Origin: Lacrimispora indolis DSM 755
GTDB lineage: Bacteria; Bacillota; Clostridia; Lachnospirales; Lachnospiraceae
DNA length: 64,000 nt
Assembly (NCBI RefSeq): GCF_000526995.1
Contig: NZ_AZUI01000001.1
Location: forward strand, 4,444,001-4,508,000
Reading direction: 5' to 3'
In this document: positions 1 to 7,556 of the stretch, piece after piece
How the letters are laid out: the number at the start of each line of letters is the position of its first letter
How positions within the stretch are numbered: the stretch's first letter is position 1
Notes under the pieces: model-generated
Databases searched by the model: none
What the model saw: the letters and a program-made list of their open reading frames with translations, nothing else
Told to the model about the DNA's origin: nothing
Program-made: the position numbers and the translations under genes

Positions 1-2
1 AG

Positions 3-194
3 CTGATAAAAGAAGGGAAAATACACCCCAGACTGATCATCGGCGTTCCCGTAGGATTTGTCAATGTGGTCCAGTCAAAGGAAATGATCATGTCCCTTTC
101 TGACATTCCCTTTATAGTGGCAAGGGGAAGAAAGGGAGGCAGCAATGTGGCAGCGGCAATTGTCAATGCCCTGCTTTATCAGATACAACGGTAA
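3..194 (+). CDS. cbiC: Cobalt-precorrin-8 methylmutase, C-terminal fragment
   Basis: Only the last 63 residues are inside the window; the gene begins upstream. The visible end reads PRLIIGVPVGFVNVVQSKE and then GRKGGSNVAAAIVNAL, which is the conserved C-terminal half of the CbiC/CobH family. These enzymes move a methyl group from C-11 to C-12 of precorrin-8 to give hydrogenobyrinate or cobyrinate in the cytoplasm, so a cobalamin gene cluster probably lies to the left. The frame ends at TAA 192-194. The gap to the next gene is 41 bp with no convincing terminator, so read-through into the regulator is possible. Confidence 0.9.
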   Translation: MIKEGKIHPRLIIGVPVGFVNVVQSKEMIMSLSDIPFIVARGRKGGSNVAAAIVNALLYQIQR

Positions 195-235
195 CTTAGC
201 ATACCCGACGGGATTTTTAAGAGGGGAAGAACAGC

Positions 236-1852
236 ATGGATTTATACAGCATAATTTTAGTGGATGACGAAGAAGAAGTGCGTAAAAGCATTATTAAGAA
301 AATTGAATGGCAGGCAGCCGGATTCCGGGTGGTAGGGGATGCGGAAAACGGAGAGGATGCCATGGAAAAAATCGAAGTTTTAGAACCGGATGTGGTTTTA
401 ACAGATATCCGGATGCCTTACATGGATGGCCTGGCCCTTGCGGAGAAGGTACGTCAGCGGTATCCTTCCATGAAGGTGGTGATCTTTTCCGGTTATGATG
501 ATTTTGAATATGCCCAGAGAGCGATCAAGCTGAATGTGACGGAATACATTTTAAAACCTGTGAACGTGGAAGAACTGACCTCTATCCTAAAAAGGATCAA
601 GGGAAATCTGGATCAGGAAATAGAAGAAAAAAGGAATTTAAGCCGCCTTCGGGAAAATTACCGGAAAAGCCTGCCAATCATCAGGGAGCAGTTTTTCAAT
701 GACCTGGTGCACAAGAATCTCCCCGAGGAACTGGTGGAGCAAAAGCTTAAGGAATATGGCGTGCCCGTCATGGGGGCCAGAAAATGGATCATCGTTGCCA
801 TTGATGTGGAAAAAGGAGATGTGAGGGAGACACTTTCCCTTCATAATGAAGAGGAGCTGATCCCCATTTCCGTCATGCAGATCGTAAGGGAAAAACTGGA
901 AGGCTATTGCAGGTTCGCCCTTTTCCAGTCTGTTTCAGAGGCGGAAATGGTGGTGATCGTGGCTCTTGATGATGACAATTCCACCACAGGTCTGATCGAT
1001 GTGCTGGGAGATATCTGCAAGGAAACAAAGCGGATTCTGGAGGTTCCGGTCACCATGGGCATCGGCAAAAGCTTTAGGGAGCTGTCCGGTTTCCGGGAGG
1101 CTTACCAGTCCTCCATTGATGCTCTGGGCTATAAAGCCATAGCCGGAAGAGGAACCACCATTTACATCAATGATATGGAGCCGGTGGGTGTAGGCAAGCT
1201 GGAATTTGACAGCATAACAGAGGCAGATTTAATCTCAGCCATAAAATTCGGCCCAGACCAAAAGATCGAGGCAGCAGTTACCAGGATCATTGAAAAGATG
1301 GAATCCGCAAAGGTCCATTACCGCCAGCAGCAGGTTTATATGTTCGGCGTTTTAAACAGCGTCCTTCAGATGATGCAGCAGTATGATCTGGCTATTGAGG
1401 ATATTATGGGCGGGGAGCTAAAGGACATGGAAATCTTTGATAAGCTTAAGAAAAAAGAGGAATTCGGCCAGTGGCTTTTTAAAATTGCGGGGAAAATGAA
1501 TCAGTTCATTAACCAGGAGCGTGATATCACCACCCGCCAGGTGATCCAGGAAGCAAAGCAGTATATCATGGACCACTACCAGAATCCTGATTTATCTGTG
1601 GAGATGATATGCCGCCACCTTCACATGAGCCCGGCGTATTTTTCCACCATGTTCAAGAAAGAAACGGGACAGGCATACATCGCATATTTAACTGATGTCC
1701 GGTTGAATAAAGCGGTGGAGCTGCTCAACAAAACTGATGATAAGACCTATGTGGTGGCAGCAAAGGTAGGATATCAGGAGCAGAATTATTTCAGCTATGT
1801 ATTTAAGAAAAAGTTTGGAGTATCACCGACTAAATTCCGAGGAGCCAGGTAA
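236..1852 (+). CDS. YesN-type response regulator, REC plus AraC HTH
   Basis: Cytoplasmic DNA-binding response regulator of 538 aa. The N-terminal receiver has the acidic pair D10-D11, phospho-acceptor D57 (in LTDIRMP) and a K near residue 107 (LKP). A long middle region (about 140-420) of the kind found in YesN proteins links it to a C-terminal AraC double helix-turn-helix (about 435-538, with MSPAYFSTMFKKETG and GYQEQNYFSYVFKKKFG). The start is supported by a GAGGGGAAG site about 10 nt upstream. It is followed after 50 bp by its cognate histidine kinase and then by sugar-binding proteins and the mgl transporter. The likely target is therefore the mgl promoter, which is inference from position. 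Confidence 0.93.
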   Translation: MDLYSIILVDDEEEVRKSIIKKIEWQAAGFRVVGDAENGEDAMEKIEVLEPDVVLTDIRMPYMDGLALAEKVRQRYPSMKVVIFSGYDDFEYAQRAIKLNVTEYILKPVNVEELTSILKRIKGNLDQEIEEKRNLSRLRENYRKSLPIIREQFFNDLVHKNLPEELVEQKLKEYGVPVMGARKWIIVAIDVEKGDVRETLSLHNEEELIPISVMQIVREKLEGYCRFALFQSVSEAEMVVIVALDDDNSTTGLIDVLGDICKETKRILEVPVTMGIGKSFRELSGFREAYQSSIDALGYKAIAGRGTTIYINDMEPVGVGKLEFDSITEADLISAIKFGPDQKIEAAVTRIIEKMESAKVHYRQQQVYMFGVLNSVLQMMQQYDLAIEDIMGGELKDMEIFDKLKKKEEFGQWLFKIAGKMNQFINQERDITTRQVIQEAKQYIMDHYQNPDLSVEMICRHLHMSPAYFSTMFKKETGQAYIAYLTDVRLNKAVELLNKTDDKTYVVAAKVGYQEQNYFSYVFKKKFGVSPTKFRGAR

Positions 1853-1853
1853 A

Positions 1854-1890
1854 AGAAACACCCTCCGGGTATCCCTTTACGTCCAAAAGG
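1854..1890 (+). repeat. R1 repeat, degenerate copy upstream of the kinase
   Basis: A partial, diverged copy of the R1 repeat in the 50-bp gap between response regulator and kinase. It keeps the AAACACCC-TCC-GGGTAT inverted repeat and the CCTTTACG segment but has lost the second hairpin. It ends in AAAGGAT, which is the only Shine-Dalgarno candidate for the kinase start at 1903. R1 is described at 7280-7540. Confidence 0.6.
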
Positions 1891-1902
1891 ATAGACGATA
1901 AT

Positions 1903-3702
1903 ATGGAAAGAAAGAATATCAGCATTCGTTATACTATTTTTGTATATTTTACCGTGACTGCTCTGGCAGCCAGTCTTTTGATCACTTTTTCCTTATACCA
2001 GCGCCTTTCCACCCAGGTGGGGGAAATGGTGCAGGAGGAAAACCAGAGCCTCATCAACCAGGTGGCCAGGTCTGTGGAATCCTATTTGCTTACGGTCATG
2101 AAGCTGTCGGATTCCCTGTATTACGGTGCCGTTAAAAATGCGGATCTTTCCTCGGAATCCATTAATAACGAGATCACCCTCCTCTATGACAACAACAAGG
2201 ACAATGTGGACAACATCGCTCTTTTTTCCCAGTCAGGCACCATGGTGGAGTCCGTCCCTGCCGCAAGACTGAAAAGCGGTCTTGATGTAACCAGGGAAAA
2301 CTGGTTTATCAATGCCTTGGAAAAGACGGAAAACCAACATTTCTCCTATCCTCATGTCCAGTATGTTTTTGACAGCAATGAAAACCAGTACCGCTGGGTG
2401 ATATCCTTATCCAGGGCCGTGGAGCTGACGGAGGGAACCTCCACCACCCAGGGCGTTCTGCTGGTGGATTTAAGCTATTCCAGTCTGGAACATCTTTTTG
2501 ACGGGGTGACCACAGGAAAGGGCGGCTATGTGTATCTGATCAGCAATGACGGGCAGATCCTGTACCATCCAAAGATCCAGCTCATTGATTCCGGCCGGAT
2601 GCAGGAAAACAATCTGGTGGCAGCAAATTATAAGGATGGAAACCACCGGGAGGAATTCCAGGGAGAAACCCGGATCATTACGGTAAAATCCATCGGTTAT
2701 ACAGGCTGGAAGATCATTGGGGTAACGCCTAAGAACGTAATTTCCCTAAATTCCATTAAGACCAGGCTTTTTATTGTGTTCCTTATCACCCTGATCCTGT
2801 TTATCCTGGCCCTGATCAACTCCTATATTTCTTCCCGCATCACCAATCCCATTAAGGAACTGGAAAAATCCGTGGGAGTTTTAGAGGAGGGAAATTTAGG
2901 CACCCCTGTTTTCATCGGAGGCTCCTATGAGATCCAGCATCTGGGAAACTCCATAAAAAATATGGCAAAGCAGATCCGGGTCCTTATGGATGATATCGTG
3001 GCGGAACACGAGGCTAAGAGGAAGCAGGAATTTGATACCTTACAGTCCCAGATCAATCCCCATTTCCTTTATAATACCCTTGACATCATTGTCTGGATGA
3101 TTGAAAACGAGCAAAAGGCGGAGGCGGTCAAAGCGGTGACAGCCCTGGCCCGGTTCTTCCGGATCAGCTTGAGCAAGGGGAAGAGCATTATTACGGTCAG
3201 AGATGAATTGGAACACGTGCGGAATTATCTGATGATCCAGCAGATGCGCTTTAAAAATAAATTCTCCTATGAGATCGATCCAGATGAGGAATGCATGGAG
3301 CTTTCATGCTTAAAGCTGGTGTTGCAGCCTCTTGTGGAAAATGCAATTTATCATGGAATGGAGTTTATGGATGGAGATGGAGAAGTTATTTTAAAGGTCT
3401 GGAAAGCTGGAGATGACTTATGCATTATGGTAAAGGATAACGGCCTTGGAATGACAGAAGACCAGGTGGCAGGCTTGTTTTCCGACCAGGTTCATGTTAC
3501 TTCAAAAAAAGGTTCAGGAATCGGCGTAAAAAATGTCAACGAAAGGATCAAGCTGTATTTTGGGGAAAGATACGGCCTGACCATTGAGTCGGAGCCTGAT
3601 GAAGGTACGGCGATCATCATCCGCCTTCCTGCGGTTCCCTATGGCTCTATGATAGAAAAGGACACTTCTGCGGCCAGCAAAACGGGGCAGGATCTGCCGT
3701 AA
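1903..3702 (+). CDS. YesM-type sensor histidine kinase
   Basis: Membrane sensor kinase of 599 aa, partner of the regulator just upstream. It has a TM segment at about 12-34, an extracytoplasmic double-Cache-like sensor (about 35-285, with YVYLISNDGQILYHP), a second TM at about 288-308, a HAMP linker (SSRITNPIKELEKS), a His_kinase domain with the phospho-acceptor His in QINPHFLYNTLDII, and a HATPase_c domain with N box LVENAIYHG and DNGLGM / GSGIGVKNVNERI. This is the LytS/YesM type of kinase. The TAA stop abuts an R1 repeat, and the short tail after RLPAVPYG looks unconserved. The next two genes encode anchored periplasmic-binding proteins that could act as its co-sensors. Confidence 0.93.
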   Translation: MERKNISIRYTIFVYFTVTALAASLLITFSLYQRLSTQVGEMVQEENQSLINQVARSVESYLLTVMKLSDSLYYGAVKNADLSSESINNEITLLYDNNKDNVDNIALFSQSGTMVESVPAARLKSGLDVTRENWFINALEKTENQHFSYPHVQYVFDSNENQYRWVISLSRAVELTEGTSTTQGVLLVDLSYSSLEHLFDGVTTGKGGYVYLISNDGQILYHPKIQLIDSGRMQENNLVAANYKDGNHREEFQGETRIITVKSIGYTGWKIIGVTPKNVISLNSIKTRLFIVFLITLILFILALINSYISSRITNPIKELEKSVGVLEEGNLGTPVFIGGSYEIQHLGNSIKNMAKQIRVLMDDIVAEHEAKRKQEFDTLQSQINPHFLYNTLDIIVWMIENEQKAEAVKAVTALARFFRISLSKGKSIITVRDELEHVRNYLMIQQMRFKNKFSYEIDPDEECMELSCLKLVLQPLVENAIYHGMEFMDGDGEVILKVWKAGDDLCIMVKDNGLGMTEDQVAGLFSDQVHVTSKKGSGIGVKNVNERIKLYFGERYGLTIESEPDEGTAIIIRLPAVPYGSMIEKDTSAASKTGQDLP

Positions 3703-3781
3703 AAGCATGGGCAATGAAAGGGGAAACACCCTGCGGGTATACCTCTATGCCCAGAAAGCATGGGCAATGAAAGGGGAAACA
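3703..3781 (+). repeat. R1 repeat, about 1.6 units, carrying the RBS of the next gene
   Basis: The sequence directly after the kinase stop contains two copies of AGCATGGGCAATGAAAGGGGAAAC separated by ACCCTGCGGGTATACC. Inverted repeats are ACCC-TGC-GGGT and TGCCCA-GAAAGCA-TGGGCA. The second AAAGGGGAAAC lies about 6 nt before ATG 3786 and is the only Shine-Dalgarno for that gene, so the repeat itself provides the translation start region. Confidence 0.85.
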
Positions 3782-3785
3782 GATT

Positions 3786-4757
3786 ATGACAAAACAGGAA
3801 AAGTTATTGTGGACTCTGCTGGCGGGAGTACTTGTGATCCTGTTCCTTTTATCATCAACGGATTTGATCATCAAGGAGAAGAAAACAGAAATATATCCGG
3901 TTTCCGTCATCATCGGAGATACTTCTGATGATTATTACGTAAATTTCAGAAAGGGAGTGGATAAGGCGGCAGAGGAATATAACGTAGATGTCAGCTTTAT
4001 TACGCTCTATGAAAAAGGAGATACCAATCAGCAGATCGAGCTGGTTCAGAGGGAAATCAACGACGGCGCATCAGCCATAGTCCTGATCCCCGTAAAGCCA
4101 GTGGAATGTGTAAAAAAGATCGACGATATGGTGTTAAACAGCCCTGTGGTCATGATGGGAACCTTGCCTCCCAATGAACAGGTCAAAAGCGGCATTTCAC
4201 CGGATTATGAGGAGAAGGGAAGAAAGCTTGGACAGGCGATCGCAGCGGAGACTTCCCCGGATATTCCTGTATGGATATTTACGGAAGGGCTTGATTATGG
4301 ATATAACAGGGATGCCTATGACGGGCTGGTATCCGCTCTTTCAAAATCCGGATTTTCCCTGAAGCTTTACGAGAAAAAGGCGGAGGGGACCTTTCGGGAA
4401 TCCATTGAGGGCATGGTTTATCCCGGAAGCGGAAAAGCGGTCATTGCGGCCATTGATGCCAGGAGCCTTGATGAGACCGCGGATATCATTTCAGGAAGTC
4501 CGGTATACGGAAATATCATCGAAGGACTTTACGGGATCGGCAGCACCACCAAGCTTTTAAAAGAGCTGGACAATGGAATTATCAAGGGGCTGGTTGCAAG
4601 TGACCAGTTTGATGCCGGTTATATGAGCATCGAAAAGGCTGTGGAAGCGGTTCATGGGGGGCTTCAAAGAACGCAGATTGTGTTGGATTCTTACTATATC
4701 CGGAAAGCGGACTTACGGGAAAGTAAATTTGAAAGGATTTTGTATCCAATTGATTGA
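3786..4757 (+). CDS. Membrane-anchored periplasmic sugar-binding-like protein
   Basis: A 323-aa protein of the periplasmic-binding protein type 1 fold (Peripla_BP_4/ribose-binding class). Residues 8-26 form one hydrophobic segment (LLWTLLAGVLVILFLLSST) with no lipobox Cys, so it is probably a signal anchor rather than a released or lipid-linked protein. The body begins YPVSVIIGDTSDDYYVNF and contains the expected alternating sheet-helix pattern (SAIVLIPVKP, GLVASDQFDAGYMSIEKAVEAV). It lies between the YesM/YesN pair and the mgl genes. I infer that it presents a sugar to the kinase, as described for XylFII-LytS in clostridia, rather than feeding a transporter. The exact ligand cannot be read from sequence. 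Confidence 0.75.
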   Translation: MTKQEKLLWTLLAGVLVILFLLSSTDLIIKEKKTEIYPVSVIIGDTSDDYYVNFRKGVDKAAEEYNVDVSFITLYEKGDTNQQIELVQREINDGASAIVLIPVKPVECVKKIDDMVLNSPVVMMGTLPPNEQVKSGISPDYEEKGRKLGQAIAAETSPDIPVWIFTEGLDYGYNRDAYDGLVSALSKSGFSLKLYEKKAEGTFRESIEGMVYPGSGKAVIAAIDARSLDETADIISGSPVYGNIIEGLYGIGSTTKLLKELDNGIIKGLVASDQFDAGYMSIEKAVEAVHGGLQRTQIVLDSYYIRKADLRESKFERILYPID

Positions 4758-4772
4758 AATGGGGGATGTATT

Positions 4773-5795
4773 ATGAAGAAACGATATGGTATTCTGGCAG
4801 CGGTGGTCATCCTGCTGCTGGCACTTTGGGGAGTGTTTTATCAGAGCCGGAAAGAGGAGGGAAGGGAAGAAAAGAAATCCATACGCATTGGGGTAACCTT
4901 ATACCGCGGGGATGATTCCTTTATCAATACACTCAGGGGGAATATTGAGGAACAAGCCAAGGAATATGAAAAGGAAACGGGAATTAAGGTGGTCATGGAA
5001 ATTGTGGATGCCAAGGGAAATCAGAACACCCAGAACAGCCAGGTTGACCGCTTTATTTCCCTTGGATATGATGCCATTTGTGTGAATATTGTAGATCGCT
5101 CAGTTGCCTCCAACATCATCGGCAAAGCCATGGATGCCAATCTGCCGGTGGTCTTCTTTAACCGGGAACCGGTGGAGGAGGATATGCGGCGATGGGAAAA
5201 GCTATATTATGTGGGAGAAAATGCGAAAGAGTCCGCACTCCTTCAGGGGAATATTCTGGTGGATGCCTATAAAGAGGATCCTGCCTCACTTGACTTAAAT
5301 GGAGACGGAAAGGTCAGCTATGTTCTTTTGGAAGGCGAAAACAGCCATCAGGATTCTTTGATCCGCACGGAATGGTCCATTCAGACCTTAAAGGATGGCG
5401 GCGTGCCCTTGGAAAAGATCACCGGAGGTATTGCCAATTGGGACAGAAGCCAGGCCTCGGCATGGATGGAGCAGTGGCTTATGGAGTATCCGGATGAGGT
5501 GGAAGTGGTGATCTGCAACAATGATGATATGGCTTTGGGAGCGGCAGATGCCCTGGACCGGAAAGGAAACATGAGGCCGGTTAAGATTGTAGGGATTGAC
5601 GGCACTCCTCAGGGTCTGGAAGGACTCCGCACGGGAAAGCTGTTTGGAACGGTTCAGTGCGACAGCCAGGAGTATGCCAATGTGATTTTTAAGATCGCTG
5701 CAGCAGAGTCTCTTGGCCAAAATGTACAGGAAATTGTGAAACTGGACCGGGATAAATATTATGAATGCAGCCAGAAGGCCCTGACCGCTCATTAA
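4773..5795 (+). CDS. Galactose/glucose-binding-like protein, membrane anchored
   Basis: A 340-aa MglB-like periplasmic-binding protein. Residues 5-23 are a hydrophobic anchor with no lipobox. The mature part has the MglB hallmarks: IGVTLYRGDDSF, FINxG-type FFNREP, the calcium-loop-like stretch DLNGDGKVSYVLLEGE, and CNNDDMALGAADAL. It is paralogous to mglB at 6075 and to the protein at 10997. It follows the preceding binding protein by 15 bp with a GGGGGA Shine-Dalgarno, so the two are co-transcribed. Because the canonical lipoprotein mglB has its own promoter downstream, this copy is more likely to be a sensor-associated binding protein. That role is inference. Confidence 0.82.
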   Translation: MKKRYGILAAVVILLLALWGVFYQSRKEEGREEKKSIRIGVTLYRGDDSFINTLRGNIEEQAKEYEKETGIKVVMEIVDAKGNQNTQNSQVDRFISLGYDAICVNIVDRSVASNIIGKAMDANLPVVFFNREPVEEDMRRWEKLYYVGENAKESALLQGNILVDAYKEDPASLDLNGDGKVSYVLLEGENSHQDSLIRTEWSIQTLKDGGVPLEKITGGIANWDRSQASAWMEQWLMEYPDEVEVVICNNDDMALGAADALDRKGNMRPVKIVGIDGTPQGLEGLRTGKLFGTVQCDSQEYANVIFKIAAAESLGQNVQEIVKLDRDKYYECSQKALTAH

Positions 5796-5984
5796 GAACT
5801 TTGCAGCAGGCAATGAGGTTTTTAATGGGCGGCAGCCAAATGAAAATACAAGTATCTCCATCTGTCTCGCTGCTTTCATACGAATATTGGCGGTTAGTTG
5901 TGCATTGTGAGTAAAAAAAACGAAAATATTTGATAAAAACAGGAGTAATCTAAAAAAATCGATACATATCCGAAAAAAATCATA

Positions 5985-6013
5985 TGGAAAAATGCACAAA
6001 AGAAAGCTATAAT
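5985..6013 (+). promoter_or_regulatory. Candidate sigma-A promoter of mglB
   Basis: TGGAAA at 5985-5990 and a perfect TATAAT at 6008-6013 with a 17-bp spacer, about 60 bp before mglB. The surrounding 279-bp gap is AT-rich and also holds the direct repeat ATCGATACA at 5958-5966 and 6041-6049, which may be a regulator site. A second TATAAT at 6051-6056 has no good -35 and is too close to the start. Confidence 0.6.
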
Positions 6014-6074
6014 GTGCATGTCGGTAAGGTAAAAACACCAATCGATACAATATAATGATAAGGGAGGATTTATC

Positions 6075-7199
6075 ATGAGATTACTCAAAAAAGCATTAGC
6101 AGTAGGCCTTGCATCAGCAATGGTATTTTCCATGGCAGGCTGCGGAGGCGGCGCAAAGGCAACAACAGCCGCACCAACAGAGGCGACTACGGCAGCAGAG
6201 ACTAAGAAGGAGGATACAAGCGCAGCAGAGACCACCGCAGAAGCAGTGAAAGATGCTGTTGGCGGAGATGTGGCGGATAAGAAAGTCGGTATCTCAATTT
6301 ACAAATTTGATGATAACTTTATGACACTTTACCGTACAGAGCTTCAGCGCTATCTGACAGAAGACTTAGGCTTTAAGAAAGAAAATGTTGTTATCCAGGA
6401 TGGTAAGGGCGATCAGGCTGAACAGACCAACCAGATTCAGAATTTCATCACTCAGAAATACGACGTATTGATTTTAAACCTTGTTCAGGCTTCTTCTGCT
6501 CCTGAAATCACAGATATGTGTAAAGAAGCTGGAATCCCGGTTGTTTACATTAACCGTGAGCCAGATACCCAGGAAGAGCAGAGATGGAAAGATGACAAGA
6601 TCAACGCTACTTATGTAGGCTGTGATGCAAGACAGTCCGGTACCTATCAGGGAGAAGAAATTCTCGAAACCTCCAACAAGGGCGATATTAACGGTGACGG
6701 CGTTGTTTCCTATATCATGATCCAGGGTGACCCGGAGAATGTAGATGCTCAGTACAGAACAGAATTCTCTGTTAAGGCTCTTACTGATGCAGGAGTACAG
6801 GTTAAAGAACTGTTAAAGCAGCGCGGTGACTGGGATCAGGCAAAGGCACAGCAGATCGCTCAGGACGCTTTAACACAGTTTGGCGACCAGATCGAAGTAA
6901 TCTTCTGCAACAACGATGCTATGGCACTTGGCGCACTTCAGGCAATTGAAGCAGCAGGACGTACAGTAAACAAAGACATCTATTTAGTAGGTGTTGATGC
7001 TCTGACAGAGGCTGTTCAGAATGTTATCGAAGACAAACAGACAGGTACCGTATTCAACGATCACTTCTCACAGGCTCACGCAGCAGGCGATATGGCTGTT
7101 AAGTTCATAAAGGGTGAAGCAGTTGATAATGTAAATATGGTAGACTATATCAAAGTTACCAAGGATAATGCACAGGAAATTCTTGATAAGTTAAAATAA
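6075..7199 (+). CDS. mglB: Galactose/methyl-galactoside ABC transporter, substrate-binding lipoprotein
   Basis: A 374-aa lipoprotein that captures galactose or glucose outside the cell for MglAC. The signal peptide ends in a lipobox SMAGC (Cys23), followed by a Thr/Ala/Glu-rich linker to about residue 70. The binding domain has VGISIYKFDDNFM, VVYINREPD, DINGDGVVSYIMIQGDPE (calcium loop) and FCNNDAMALGALQAIE. The start is fixed by GGGAGGAT 8 nt upstream. It has its own promoter and is followed by a strong terminator at 7223, and then by the R1 array before mglA. That arrangement fits the need for much more binding protein than transporter. Codon use is visibly optimised compared with the two paralogues upstream, consistent with high expression. 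Confidence 0.95.
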   Translation: MRLLKKALAVGLASAMVFSMAGCGGGAKATTAAPTEATTAAETKKEDTSAAETTAEAVKDAVGGDVADKKVGISIYKFDDNFMTLYRTELQRYLTEDLGFKKENVVIQDGKGDQAEQTNQIQNFITQKYDVLILNLVQASSAPEITDMCKEAGIPVVYINREPDTQEEQRWKDDKINATYVGCDARQSGTYQGEEILETSNKGDINGDGVVSYIMIQGDPENVDAQYRTEFSVKALTDAGVQVKELLKQRGDWDQAKAQQIAQDALTQFGDQIEVIFCNNDAMALGALQAIEAAGRTVNKDIYLVGVDALTEAVQNVIEDKQTGTVFNDHFSQAHAAGDMAVKFIKGEAVDNVNMVDYIKVTKDNAQEILDKLK

Positions 7200-7222
7200 T
7201 TTCCAACAGCCGGTAAAAAAAA

Positions 7223-7254
7223 CGGGTGTGTCGGTAAGGCACACCCGATTTTTA
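7223..7254 (+). terminator. Terminator after mglB
   Basis: Perfect 8-bp stem CGGGTGTG / CACACCCG with a 9-nt loop, followed by ATTTTT. It lies 24 bp after the mglB stop and should cut most transcripts before mglA. Confidence 0.85.
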
Positions 7255-7279
7255 AAAGTATACGGAGATAATTGCAGTT

Positions 7280-7540
7280 GAAATACCTTATAGGTGTGGA
7301 TTAATGCCTGCAGAAATGTGGGCAATAATATCAGATACACCTTACAGGTATACCTTTATGCCCGGAAAACGTGGGCAATAAATCGGAAACACCTTACAGG
7401 TATACCTTTATGCCCGGAAAACGTGGGCAATAAATCGGAAACACCTTACAGGTATACCTTTATGCCCGGAAAACGTGGGCAATAAATCGGAAACACCTTA
7501 CAGGTATACCTTTATGCCCAGAAAACGTGGGCAATAAATC
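7280..7540 (+). repeat. R1 tandem array, five 52-bp units before mglA
   Basis: The best-preserved R1 locus. Units begin at 7333, 7385, 7437 and 7489 with an exact 52-bp period; a degenerate fifth unit occupies 7280-7332. The two middle units are identical and the last differs in one base of the CCCGG/CCCAG segment. Each unit contains the inverted repeats ACCT-TAC-AGGT and GCCCggaaaacgtGGGC. The next unit would start at 7541 but is cut to GGAAAGGAGA, which is the Shine-Dalgarno of mglA. The array is open in all three frames because 52 is not a multiple of three, but I do not think it is translated. Confidence 0.9.
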
Positions 7541-7556
7541 GGAAAGGAGAAACGGG

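Noticed and set aside
201..217. Mini hairpin CCCGACGGG followed by TTTTT after cbiC as a terminator
   Set aside because: The loop would be a single base, so the hairpin cannot form properly.
5388..6050. Long minus-strand frame of 220 codons
   Set aside because: It is antisense to the end of the binding-protein gene and runs through the mglB promoter; it has low-complexity, Phe/Leu-rich composition and no RBS.
6051..6056. Second TATAAT before mglB as the main promoter
   Set aside because: No acceptable -35 at 16-18 bp, and the resulting leader would hardly contain the Shine-Dalgarno.
7294..7485. An open frame of 63 codons across the intergenic region before mglA, and similar frames at 3707-3928 and 28548-28736
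   Set aside because: They are translations of the R1 repeat, whose 52-bp period keeps several frames open. No Shine-Dalgarno, and the same amino-acid pattern recurs in different frames.
7280..7540. Possible CRISPR array
   Set aside because: The 52-bp units are directly adjacent with no unique spacers, and no cas genes are in the window.
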